Shown: piece by piece, positions 12,231 to 22,483 of the stretch
Position numbering within the stretch: the first letter of the stretch is position 1
Layout: every line of letters starts with the position of its first letter
Assembly: GCA_947179485.1 (NCBI GenBank)
Contig: OX359250.1
Location: forward strand, 31,940,654-32,004,653
DNA from: Allacma fusca
Lineage: Eukaryota; Arthropoda; Collembola; Symphypleona; Sminthuridae
DNA: 64,000 nucleotides
Direction: 5' to 3'
Notes under the pieces: generated by a model
What the model was told of the DNA's origin: nothing
The model's input: only the letters and a program-made list of their open reading frames with translations
Databases searched by the model: none
Made by a program: the position numbers and the translations under genes

Positions 12231-13072
12231 TACAGTAAAATCTCGTTATAACGGACGCCTTTATAACGGAAATTTATTATACCGGACACATTTGCACATC
12301 CCCGCCATAAGTTGCTATGTTAACAATGTAAAATATGTGCTTATAGCGGACATGTTTATAGCGGAATATTTCCTATACCGGACCCTTAGATATGTACCCT
12401 TGGGGATAACTTGGTGTATATAGCGGACTTCGGTTTCCGCGCTGAACCCAACATTTGTAACACCGGTTCACTCAATAGTCGTGTGGGTGGTCGTGGTTAG
12501 AAATTTATTTTGTAATCACAGTTTATTCATTTACTGATTTATATCTATGTAAAGTTACCTTAAAAATCTTAAATATTAGACATGGCAAGTGCTAAGAAGC
12601 GAAAAACTTTGAATTTAGGTAAAAAAATGTCTAATAGTTTTTGAAATTCAAAATGGGAAGTCACAATCTGTAATTTGTACATAGAAATAATTGTCAAGTT
12701 CAACTGTTAGTGACATTTGGAAAAATCGATAAAAGATTTATCCACACTTGTGCAACCATTAATAACTAAATACTTCCAGGTTCTGTAGTATGTGTTAATT
12801 AGTTTAAATTTGGACTGAGTGTAAATTAGTGTTTAATATTTTAGTATTTGGGTATGTGCCGTTTGATCAATAATTTTAGCATCAATTTCTAAAATATAGT
12901 GTGACTGGTCACTTAATTCGTTTTCGGAAAATTTGTATACCTTTTAATACATAATTCAAGATCCCATTACATTATAACGGAATTTGTCCGTTATTTGCTA
13001 TAACGGAAAATTATTATAACGGACAAAAATACTAGTCACCCTGCGATTCCGTTATAAAGAGATTTCACTGTA
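12231..13072 (+). mobile_element. Decayed pogo/Tigger-like Tc1-mariner element
   Basis: TA target dinucleotides at 12231-12232 and 13071-13072 flank terminal inverted repeats CAGTAAAATCTCGTTATAACGG (left) and CAGTGAAATCTCTTTATAACGG (right, reverse complement), about 24 bp, with further internal copies of TTATAACGGA/CCGTTATA and TATAGCGGA near each end. An ATG at about 12583 begins MASAKKRKTLNLGKK, followed out of frame by fragments such as NGKSQSV and DIWK-like pieces: the start of a CENP-B/psq-type helix-turn-helix of a pogo/jerky transposase. Stops and indels and the 840-bp length show it is a non-functional deletion derivative. Confidence 0.85.
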
Positions 13073-15028
13073 AGCAGAAACCATATTTGAACGAGATGTA
13101 GCTTCCCAAATCCAAGTTATTGACCTCAAGAAATCACGGGGGGGGGGGGGTCAATATCGGTTTTTCAACCTAAAACGTCTTGAAAATTATTCGAATTAAT
13201 CTGAACCTTTACACATGGATACACTTTAAACACCTTGGAAGATTGGTTCTGCTTCGCGAGATATCGGTGAACCTGCGGGTCAGTATTATGCTCACACCTA
13301 TTTTCAGGCCAAAGTTCGGCCAATGCTACTGTTTTTTACAGATACATGCGAGTTTTTTTTCTAAAAGCGGATAGTGCAAGGTTGATTTTTTTTTCTTCTA
13401 ATGTACATGCAATGTGCATACATCTATTTGAAATACCGTGGTCAACCCTGATACCAATTTTGGTGGATGTATGATCAGCCATATAAACAGTATAACAAAA
13501 AATAAGTGGGACTATATGTCATGAGGGATGAACGAACGGGGAACTGCGCCATGCGGTTGTTTATGTACATATTCATTACGCTGCATGACAGCGCGCCTCT
13601 CACTTGCACTGGACAATCCTGCTTGTGTTCGTATAAGCACACTTGCAAGGACCCTTATTTATGTATGTATATGAATTACCCGTTTCGGGTTTTCTCGATT
13701 TTGAAGGTGAACCCACTGTAATGTGGCACATTTTTAAATTTCAAATTAGAGTAAAATTGCAGCCTTGTCATTTCAGCTTTTAAAATTGCGCACATTATAT
13801 ATTAGAGTGGGCTCGTAGTGAAAAAAAAATCGTGAATGTATACAAATTTACATTGTAATTTTTTTTAAACCGAAATATTAATGTCACGATGCGGAAAAAA
13901 TCATGATGTGACCATTCGTTGCGACAACAAATTTGAGATACACACTTTGTCTTCCAGTATTTAAGTATGGCTGTAAACAAATATTTTAATTTTCGGGCTT
14001 TTTCGGTTCTCTGACCTTCGAAATCGGTTTAAGAAAAAATGTTCTTTGCAAATATTTTTGACAATACTCTGCATGCACGTACTTAAGGCTTCCATCCGAC
14101 CGGATAAATCGAATATCCGAATCCGATCCGAACCGAAATGTTCGGATAAATTTTCTTATTATCCGTTACGGATCGGATAAAAATTTTACAATTTGTTTTT
14201 TATTGTTTCCAATCGCAACTTGCTGCGATTAGATAAAGGCGCGAAAAAAAGTTGCGTTGCATATTTCTGGATGTGGGAGTGGAAAATGTCCTATGTTACG
14301 CAATGTTATTTTTCGAACAACTACTATAATTCGGCGCAATGTTATTTTTTTGGCAACTCTCAATCTGCTGCCCGCGATTTTACACGAAGGCGCAAAAGAA
14401 CCTTGTGCAATGCACGTTTTCTTTAATGTACTTCTACTCATTGGAAAGGAAATATTTTTACTCTATACAATTTGGCCTAAAATTATTAATTAGTCGTTTG
14501 CATTCAACCTTTCATTAAAGTGTATAATATTCTTACGCTGCAATATGACGTTGAGCTTGGGGTAATAAAATACACCAACCACGAACATTAGTCCTGAACT
14601 TATTCCTGTTTTGAGATTTCGTTCCAATGTTCATAGGTGTACATCGTGTCAAAATAGGAAATGTAGCGTAGGGATAAATTCTGTTGTTCACTTTATAGGA
14701 ATTGCAAAATTAGTAGTCAAATTAAGTACATACAAAGGCTCTTACTCACCGCTTAATTTTATTTTATAGATTACTATACGGCACCATGTAAAGATGATTA
14801 TCACTCTTTTTTAATAGTTATACAGAAGAGGACAGAAGTCGGAGCCATTTATCATAATGCAACATTGGTTCAATTGTAATAAATTCTGGTGTAAGCAGAC
14901 AAGGAACTTTAGATACAAATCTTTTAAAGTTTCGCGTTGTAAGCTGTGTGTGTGACCAATATTGTGACTGGAATAGCAAACAACGGAAGCTTTTATGCCG
15001 AAATTCTATTGTTTCAAGCATGGTTTCA
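13073..15028. other. Gene-free stretch with low-complexity sequence
   Basis: No supported gene. A run of 13 G lies at 13138-13150. From about 14095 to 14185 there are repeated ATCCGA/CCGGATAAA motifs with inverted copies, and 14190-14440 carries loosely repeated GGCGCGAAAAAAGTTGC-like segments, probably decayed mobile DNA. ORFs here are short and have no recognisable motif. Confidence 0.5.
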
Positions 15029-15228
15029 TTATGATTGGCAGATTTCGTAATTCGGTTCTTCAACTGATGGTGGGGTTTCCTTTAAAACTCTCTTCTGCTG
15101 CTTTAAATCCTTCTCGCACTGTTCTTTTGCTTCAGTGAGTTGACAAAGCTTCGGTTTCGGAACGCAGCAGCATAGCATATCCACGTTCATCTCTCTTTGG
15201 TGACCAGGGTAAATACCAATAGGGAATG
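15029..15228 (-). CDS. Putative terminal coding exon, unrecognised gene
   Basis: On the - strand, an acceptor TATTTTAG at 15229-15230 precedes an open frame of 65 codons to a TAA at 15029-15031. The frame contains a basic/acidic helical stretch (LTEAKEQCEKDLKQQKRVLK) and ends PSVEEPNYEICQS. Codon use looks coding, but a second frame (beginning IPYWYLPWSPKRDERG) is also open for about 31 codons, so the frame is not certain. It may belong with the first-exon candidate at 18334-18537. No family recognised. Confidence 0.35.
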
Positions 15229-15285
15229 CTAAAATACGTTTGAAGAAAGATTATTACAGGACGTTTTTATTCAATTCCTATTCAG

Positions 15286-15335
15286 GTTGTAAGGGCTAAG
15301 GCCGAATCGACCAATAAATATCTATCTATCTACCA
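15286..15335 (+). mobile_element. 3' tail of a non-LTR retroposon (SINE/LINE) with ATCT repeat
   Basis: GGTTGTAAGGGCTAAGGCC, then CGACCAATAAA and a (TATC)n tail. A related tail, TTGTAAGGGCC...CGACC...AATAAA ending in ATTC repeats, is at 37731-37790. The shared core with different short tandem tails is the usual look of 3' ends of non-LTR elements. The 5' extent cannot be defined. Confidence 0.45.
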
Positions 15336-16053
15336 TATAACTCCAATGAAAAAGTGCATGAGAGACTCAATTTTATACAAGTTTAAGAGTTGTCACTTGT
15401 ACGAAAACAAGATAATTCAAGCATAAAAGTCTGTAGATCCTTGTTAAGATTAACTAAACTTCAATTATAAAGCTTTACACGTAAAGAGATGAAGAAAGCA
15501 CTCTGTGAACAGTTTGTGAAATTCTGGACTGCCATTTAAAGTGACATATCAGACATTGTATTTTCTTTTATAAATTATCAAATGTCCACGCCAAAACTTC
15601 ATCATATATGTTTGTTTACAACAAAAACCAATAATGATCACCTCCAGCACAGTGAACATTGTGCAAGTGTGTGAAGCTAAATAAAGACAGGTGTATATAC
15701 CGACTGACATTGCAGTATGGCTTCGTTATAGTTTCTTCTGTTGAGTTGACGTAGAACTTACAAAAATAATAATAGCTTGACAACTCCTTACTCACGGTAA
15801 TTTAAAAAAAAATGTAGTACATATAAGAAATATTTACTGGTTTCAACCGAAATTCAAGCTCATATAACAAGCAAAATCAAACAAATGAAAGTTGAAAAGG
15901 GAGACCTGTAGCATAAAGCACCTACTGTCGTAAACACCAAGCAGTCATATTTTGATGCACAATATGAGGTATCAATTATTAAAGTATAAGAATCCAGGGA
16001 AATATTTTACTCAAATTATACCTTGGATGCTCTGAAGGAATAAACGCTCTTTT

Positions 16054-16326
16054 TCACATCTTCTCTTGTTGTAAGCTCCCTGGTAAGTACTGCTGTAGAA
16101 CCAGCCATGCTGTCAGAATAGTGGGAAATAGAAAATCAAGGACTTGCCATGAATCGTAACTATCGACAAACAAAATAGAAGCAGATAGGGAATTAAAACA
16201 TTCCCCTTCATATGTTTCAACTCGGAAAATATTTTCTAGGAGATCAACGTCAACACTCGTCAATTCTGAAAAAACCAGGTTATCTGCTCCAAAAGTATGT
16301 AAAGCGACATGAAAGTTTGCAGGAAC
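16054..16326 (-). CDS. Putative coding exon adjoining a MITE insertion
   Basis: On the - strand the frame from 16326 down to a TGA at 16054-16056 is open and protein-like (VALHTFGADNLVFSELTSVD, then VETYEGECFNSLSASILFVD). The upstream end of this ORF runs into the palindromic MITE at 16331-16655, so its apparent start methionine is MITE sequence. The region beyond the MITE (16660-16780) carries another protein-like frame. I do not recognise the protein. It could be an exon of the gene starting at 18537 or a pseudogene. Confidence 0.35.
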   Translation of the reverse strand, partial: VPANFHVALHTFGADNLVFSELTSVDVDLLENIFRVETYEGECFNSLSASILFVDSYDSWQVLDFLFPTILTAWLVLQQYLPGSLQQEKM

Positions 16327-16330
16327 ATGT

Positions 16331-16655
16331 CGTCGCTGAAGAGGCAAAATGGAATACATGCATTTTCGATTAAAATCAAAATGGTCTACATGTAGTTTTA
16401 CTAAATGCAAAATGGAATAGATGCATCAAGTTTTAAAAGCAACATGGTCTACATGCAATTTCGTCTAAAAGCATAATGGTCTACATACAATCGCTTAATA
16501 GCAGAATGGTCATTATGAAAGTATACACGCATGTAGACCATTTTGCTTTTAGTGAAAACTGCATGTAGTTCATTTTGATTTTATGAAGGCTTACAACTAT
16601 TCCGTTTTGCCTTTAAGGAAAAAGGCATGTAGACCATTTTGCCTCTTCACCGACG
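16331..16655. mobile_element. Palindromic MITE with 4-bp target duplication (family A, long copy)
   Basis: Terminal inverted repeats CGTCGCTGAAGAGGCAAAAT (left) and CGTCGGTGAAGAGGCAAAAT (right, reverse complement) are flanked by ATGT on both sides (16327-16330 and 16656-16659). The inside is two opposed arms built of degenerate AAAATGGTCTACATGCA units: forward copies in the left half, GCATGTAGACCATTTTGC copies in the right half, so the whole element can fold back. A 76-bp relative is at 33487-33562. No coding capacity. Confidence 0.9.
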
Positions 16656-16659
16656 ATGT

Positions 16660-16780
16660 GTAATTCCCCATCAGGATGGTACAAAGCTGACAGTTTTGGA
16701 AAAAAACAAGAATCAAAATCAGGGTCTATATTGTTGATGATATCGTAATTGGGGTCACCATGTGAGCATTAATATTGAGA
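16660..16780 (-). CDS. Putative coding fragment upstream of the MITE
   Basis: On the - strand this stretch reads without stop as a protein-like sequence (HGDPNYDIINNIDPDFDSCF, then LSALYHPDGEL) and runs straight into the MITE at 16655. A stop codon lies just upstream and there is no AG acceptor between it and the open frame, so its own splice context is unclear. That argues for a decayed exon or an unusual acceptor. It is probably part of the same gene as 16054-16326. Confidence 0.3.
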
Positions 16781-16932
16781 TAACATGCGGACAGGTACAG
16801 TATCGGTCAGAATTGAGTATCAGATTATGCATTTATTTGTAATTTACAAACTGCGTTACAGACGGTCTGGTTCCCCAAGTTCATGTCAAACCGTGTATTC
16901 AATATTGGGATTTATGTTACTTTAATTTCCAT

Positions 16933-17538
16933 TAGGAATGGGACTGTTCCGGAATGTTCCAGGATTTCTTGGAATGGTCTGGTCGTTGAGCCTCGACCAG
17001 ACCATTTTATCTGTTCTCAGTGTAGGACCAGGACAATAAGGTCTTTTAGGCTGTAGGACCGGAACCATCTGGTCCGTACAAATTGTTGGAACAGGAACAT
17101 AATATATGTTCTGTTCCTCAAAATAACTCGGACCAGACCGGAACAGAACAGACCAGACCACCAGGACCGAATAGATTTATAATACGATCACAACATGCAA
17201 GCATTTGACAATTTAGATAATGTTTTAAATAATCGATCCATATCATGCTGTACGATCTAGCAATGCTATTTTATTCGCGAGAATTGGAAATACTTAATGG
17301 TAACCTATCGAATCTGGTCCGACCATTTGAAATAAATGTGTCCAAATGGTCTGGGCCAAACAAAGGACCAAACATTCTGGTCTGTTCTTTGAGCTGGACC
17401 AGGTTTAATTGGTCTACCAAGGTTCTTGGACCAGATACATTTGGTCCTTTCGTAACCAGGGAACAGACCGGAACAGACCATGGAACAGACCAGAACGGAC
17501 CAAAATTTCTGGTCCGGACCGGAACAGTCCCATTCCTA
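16933..17538. mobile_element. hAT-type MITE, 606 bp
   Basis: A perfect 8-bp target duplication, ATTTCCAT (16925-16932 and 17539-17546), flanks terminal inverted repeats TAGGAATGGGACTGTTCCGG and its complement. The interior is full of GGACCAGACC/GGTCTGGTCC and GGAACAG/CTGTTCC words in both orientations, typical subterminal repeats. Several ORFs of 80-105 codons inside are by-products of these words. Confidence 0.93.
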
Positions 17539-17575
17539 ATTTCCATAGGGATGCCGATTTGATTATGCATTTACT

Positions 17576-17967
17576 CAGGGGTCGGATTTTTGTGGGAAGA
17601 CTTCCCAGGGAAAAAATATTTCTGACAAGGAAAATCCCAAAGGGAAGGGATTCTATTTTGCGAACAGGGATTTTAAAATTCGTTGATCTTTTTTTTGGCA
17701 CGGATTTTCTAATTTGTTGGCGTGTTTCAGGGATATTTGGGGAATTACATGGGAAAAACAGGGATTTTTAGATTGGTTGACCTTATTTGACAGGGATTTG
17801 ACGTCTTGTAGGGAAATTATTTTTGTCAACAGGGATTTTGAAAATCTTTGACCTTTTGTTCAGCAGGGATTTTTGAAATCGTTGAGGACCTCCCTGCAGG
17901 GACATTTTATTCAGCAGAGAAATTCAGAAATGACCTCCCAGGGAGATTTACAAAAATCCGACCCATG
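17576..17967. mobile_element. hAT-like MITE, 392 bp
   Basis: Terminal inverted repeats CAGGGGTCGGATTTTTGT (left) and CATGGGTCGGATTTTTGT (right, reverse complement). The interior repeats AGGGATTTT and GACCTCCC words. Flanks CATTTACT/GCATTTTT resemble a decayed 8-bp duplication. It lies 38 bp from the preceding hAT MITE. Confidence 0.75.
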
Positions 17968-18333
17968 GCATTTTTACCATTAATACGATAGCGGATAAAA
18001 CAATATGCAAAAAACTTGGTCATGCAGCTCTTCGTATTGCAACCTTTTGATGATAAATGAAGTAAATTTTAGGATTTCTCTATTGGGATAAATGCTTTCC
18101 TAGAACATTTTCGTAACAAGAACAAAAGAAAATAACTACAACGCTGCCCGTATTATAATGGTAGAAGAGAACCTTCAACCATTTTCTGGAACAACAACAA
18201 CAACAAGAGCAAGCAAACATGCATTATTGTCTGTATCCTCAATTCCATTTCGATCGAAATGTGGATTTGTTTTTAAAAACGACAAAGAAAATCAATAATT
18301 ATTATGCAGTATATGAAATATTTTAAGTGTTAC

Positions 18334-18537
18334 CTGAGACAGTGGTGGCGGTCGCCGAAACTTAACAACTTGACGATCACGGCAGTTTTCTACCCAATTG
18401 TTAATAAGAACTTGAGTTGGATTGTACGAACGGACGACGCTGGAGCGATCTGTTGGATCTCTTCCTTTACTTTCTGCAATTCCAAAGGCAACTTTCCACG
18501 GGATTTCATCATAAATTTCTCCGTACGTCCCTGCCAT
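18334..18537 (-). CDS. Putative first coding exon of an unrecognised gene
   Basis: An ATG at 18535-18537 opens 68 codons (MAGTYGEIYDEIPWKVAFGI; later SVVRSYNPTQVLINNWVENC and KFRRPPPLSQ) ending exactly at a donor, CAG followed by GTAACA, in phase 0. The composition is soluble, with no signal peptide or membrane segment. Downstream on the same strand lie coding-like pieces at 16660-16780, 16054-16326 and 15029-15228, but none has a clean phase-0 acceptor that would join directly, so the gene model is incomplete. The intron holds two hAT-type MITEs. Family not recognised. Confidence 0.5.
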
Positions 18538-18598
18538 TAAATTAATCCCTTATTACAGTTAGCTTTCTTTTACTTTAGTTACGGATACTACGCACAAG

Positions 18599-18756
18599 CA
18601 GGGGTGGATTTACGGGGTGGCCCACCATGGCCTGGCCAGGGTAAAAAAATGTTGACTAATTGTAAGACCATCAGATTGCATGTACAAAGGACCACAAATC
18701 TATTTTGAGGGTTACAGTAGGACCAGGGTAAAAATTATTTAATTAATCCACCCCTG
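18599..18756. mobile_element. hAT-type MITE, 158 bp
   Basis: A perfect 8-bp duplication CGCACAAG (18591-18598 and 18757-18764) flanks terminal inverted repeats CAGGGGTGGATT and AATCCACCCCTG. The short interior contains the repeated word CCAGGGTAAAAA. Confidence 0.95.
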
Positions 18757-18764
18757 CGCACAAG

Positions 18765-19712
18765 CACCACAATTTTTGGTCAATATGTTTTCCAATATAT
18801 TTGCAAGACAAGACAGTAAATAAATACGAGAAAAATTGTTGAATATATATTTGAACTGCAATAATTAATTTTTAAATAATTAGTATATTCATAATAATAT
18901 TGTACCAGCTCTGATTTGGTAATGTAAAGGGCCACCACTAACTCTGGTTGGCAAACCAGTTTTCCCTAAACACAACTTTTTCGGAGAGGTTGGTTGTTGA
19001 CAGGTCTCCATTGTCTGAATAGTATTCATAATGAAATAATTGCTGTTATAAAATAATTATTTACTTTATATTTTTAGTATGTTTAAAAGCTTTTGGTGAG
19101 AAACTTCAATGTAGAGACTGTCTGGTGACCACTGAAACTTTGACTATGCGAATTTATCAAATTCAAATTAAGAAAAAAAAACTGTTCGGCATGCGGTACG
19201 ATGCAGTGCACCAAATAATTTACGAAATTGTTCTGTACTTATTAATGCTAATTGCAGCAAAGAGTTCTCCAATACTTTTTGCTTCACCTGCTTTATTTTG
19301 CACTTTCTTAGCAAAAGATAGAATACGACTTACAAAGACTCAAGGAATATCCAATAACAATAATAAACAAATATTCAAACAGTAGAATAATTATTAGAAA
19401 CAAAATAATTATAGTATATTTTTACTTTGCTCCCCTAAAAATAAATATTTTTTGTAACCAATCGTGCAAATGGAAACTTACAATTCCATCTCAACCAAAC
19501 TACCAAAGAAAGTAATTCATCATACCATTTACTAACTATTTATTAGTCAAGCTTTCCGTTCCGCTTCGGACAAATAAAAGTAATTAAGTTAAACAATTCT
19601 GAATTGTCTGTTAGAAACATTCTTAGACATCTCTACTCTGCTTAATTGTAGTTTAAAACTGTATTTTTGCCACGAATATTGCATTCTCGGTGTAAGATAC
19701 AATGCTTCTTTG
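18765..19712. other. Gene-free AT-rich stretch
   Basis: No supported gene or repeat. A + strand ORF at 19125-19385 (86 codons) has a low-complexity Lys/Asn/Ile composition and no motif. Confidence 0.4.
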
Positions 19713-19720
19713 CTTTCAAC

Positions 19721-20280
19721 CAAAGGTGGGCAAAGTTTTCGCATACCTTGAAGCCTACATATTTTTAGGTTCTTACGTACAACCTACATTTTAGCCTACA
19801 TAAATCCCACCCGAGAGTTGACCCTACCTACAACCTACATACATTACTCCCGAGAATTGTCCCTACCTACAACTAACATACCTCTTTGTCGTAATTGATT
19901 CATACCTGCATAACTAAAATGAAATTATTCAATCATTCATTGTAATTGCTGAAAACGAATTGAAATCGTTTTTACTCCAGCACGTAAACAAAAGTAACAT
20001 AACATATGTATATATGTGAACCAAAGTGTAGATGGGGCTTTTATTCAGCGCTTTGGAATACGAAAGGTTCAAACAAACATACATACATTTTCATGCTTAA
20101 GTACCTACCTTTTTTTATGTAGGTACGTACTGATTATTCCCAGCATACATACATTGCATACATTTTTCCCTCGAAATATACAGCCTACATACAAATGCCT
20201 ACAAAATATGCGAAAATTTGAGCATAGCCTACATTTTTGCCTACTTGTAGGCATACATGTAGGGTATGCGCCCACCTTTG
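19721..20280. mobile_element. hAT-type MITE, 560 bp
   Basis: A perfect 8-bp duplication CTTTCAAC (19713-19720 and 20281-20288) flanks terminal inverted repeats CAAAGGTGGGC and GCCCACCTTTG. Inside, TACCTACA/AGCCTACAT words recur dozens of times in both orientations, probably as transposase-binding subterminal repeats or internal tandem amplification. GTCTACATGTAGAC-type words beyond its right end (20430-20460) hint at an older relative. Confidence 0.95.
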
Positions 20281-20921
20281 CTTTCAACTGTGAAAAGCAT
20301 TTAATCGTATCGAAGATCAGAATTAAAAAAAATTTCTGTGGTTATTTAGATTCAAACTGGCTCTTGAGAATCTATACATGTAACAAAACGTTTATAGCTA
20401 ATAATTCAAAGGTGTCAGTCTATCCTACATGCAGGTCTACATGTAGACCTATTTGTAGGGTGCAAGTCTGCAAGCTATTTTCAGAAAAAATTATAGGCAA
20501 AGTAGGATGTACTGGTTTGTAGAAAAAATACCTATAAAATAGGGAAAAAAATTATGTAAATATAAATATAAATATAAATATAGGAATAAAACCTTATGCC
20601 GTCATGTATTCATACATGTAGGCAGCACGAGACCAAGCTTGGGTGGAGGGAAATATATAGGATGTATAAACATATAGAATATTATGTAGGACGCAAGCTT
20701 CTTTAACGTTCTAACTCAAAATATTAGGAATATACTGTAATATGTTTATTCAAAATTATTCAAAATTATCACACTATATGGAAGTTTAGAACTTGCACGT
20801 TCAAGTACCGATTCAAGTATCCTAGTTCCAACGTTTGCTTCCTTTGTGCGTTCTTCTACCTCGGCTGTTCTCACTTCTGCAGCACGCACTCTAGAAACTA
20901 GTGATGCCCATAATCTGGTCT

Positions 20922-21461
20922 GATCCAGATTTTATGAAACTGGTTTGATCCATATTTTTTCAAACTGGTTTGATCCAGATTTTTTCAAACTGGTTTGATC
21001 CAGATTTTTTGAAACTGGTTTGATCCAGATTTTTTGAAACTGGTTTGATCCAGATTTTTTGAAACTGGTTTGATCCAGATTTTTTGAAACTGGTTTGATC
21101 CAGATTTTTTCAAACTGGTTTGATCCAGATTTTTTGAAACTGGTTTGATCCAGATTTTATGAAACTGGTTTGAACCGGATTTTATGAAACTGGTTTTTAA
21201 CCAGATTTTATGAAACTGGTTTGAACCAGATTTTATGAAATTGGTTTGAACCAGATTTTATGAAACTGGTTTGATCCAGATTTTATGAAACTGGTTTTTA
21301 ACCAGATTTTATGAAACGGGTTTTTAACCAGATTTTATGAAACGGGTTTTTAACCAGATTTTATGAAACGGGTTTGAACCAGATTTTATGAAACTGGTTG
21401 AAACAGATTTTATGAAACTGGTTTGATCCAGATTTTATGAAACTGGTTTGAACCAGATTTT
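20922..21461. repeat. 25-bp satellite, block 1
   Basis: Tandem copies of AAACTGGTTTGATCCAGATTT plus TTTG or TATG, 25 bp per unit, about 21 copies. Early units carry TTTTTTG, later ones TTTTATG. The block ends mid-unit at a transposon boundary (21462). Confidence 0.95.
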
Positions 21462-22483
21462 CCCAGTCACTCGAAATATATAGGATCCTACATGTAAAAT
21501 CTATAGGATAAAAATTTCAGATTTGCGGACGATATCTCAAACGATTTTATTACAGGATCCTATACTTTCCCATAGTTACTAGTCCCAACCTCGTATGGGA
21601 TTTTCTCCAGGTTGTCCTATAGTTGAAAATTCATAATTATCTTATGCACTTCTCTACCTCTACTCCATTTTCCTCCAAAATTAAAATTACATGGCTATCG
21701 TTATTACAGTTAGCTTAATTTTTAGACAAATGTAATTAGTATGAATATTTACAATTGTCTAAACAATTAAACTAACTGCCATAAAAATTTGCATACATAT
21801 ACATCTTCTCAAGTTGTCATCCGTAATATACCCTACACTGTAGTTCTATGTGGAAATAACATGAAAAACTTTAGAAAATAAAATTGCATCCACAAGTAAA
21901 TAAATTCACGTAGGAATTTAAAAAAACAACAGCAATCACACACTAGTTATATTTTCCACTTGTCTTACTGTTACTAATTTTAAGTTAAAACTGAAACAAA
22001 ATAAAGAACAGGTAATTTGATTTGGCGTCCATCACAACCAAAGAACATGTGAACGTCAACTGCTGTTGATGAAGTATGGAGAATTTGTCAGTTATAATCT
22101 ATATCTTGTACAAATGACGATCAGCGCAGAATCCTTGTCAAAGGAAGTACAGGATTTTTCTGAAAATGTCCTATGGTACTCCAGCTTGCAGGATATGTGG
22201 AGCCCAACTTATAGGATTTTTTTAAAAACTTCCTATGGTACCCAGAACTTACAGGATTTTTCTGAAAATATCCTATGGTACTCGCACTTGCAAGATTTGT
22301 GCTACCCAACTATAGGATTTTTCAAAAAACTTCCTATGATCCCCTAACTTATAAGAGTTGCGTGAAATTTTCTGACGAGCTGAATGATTTCTATGAGATC
22401 CTATATCGCTGATGGAATTTCTGGTACATTTTCTCACAGAACTTGCATTCTATAGGAATCCCATGCAATTTGGAGTGACTGGG
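21462..22483. mobile_element. Non-autonomous DNA element inserted in the satellite (1022 bp)
   Basis: Terminal inverted repeats CCCAGTCACTCGAAAT (left) and CCCAGTCACTCCAAAT (right, reverse complement) sit exactly in a satellite unit: left flank CCAGATTTT, right flank TTATGAAAC, so the duplication is short (TT or TTA). Subterminal words TATAGGAT/ATCCTATA recur at both ends. No transposase is readable; ORFs at 22066-22347 come from repeated AGGATTTTTCTGAAAA segments. The short duplication argues against hAT; superfamily unassigned. Confidence 0.85.

Noticed and set aside
16922..17771. Several ORFs of 79-120 codons on both strands
   Set aside because: They lie within or across the hAT MITEs and are made of repeated GGACCAGACC/GGAACAG words.
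18160..18300. 46-codon + strand ORF starting MVEENLQPF with a Thr run
   Set aside because: The run comes from an ACAACAACA tract, and no splice or homology support is visible.
20016..20522. 168-codon ORF on the + strand
   Set aside because: Most of it is the interior of the hAT MITE 19721-20280; the rest has no motif.
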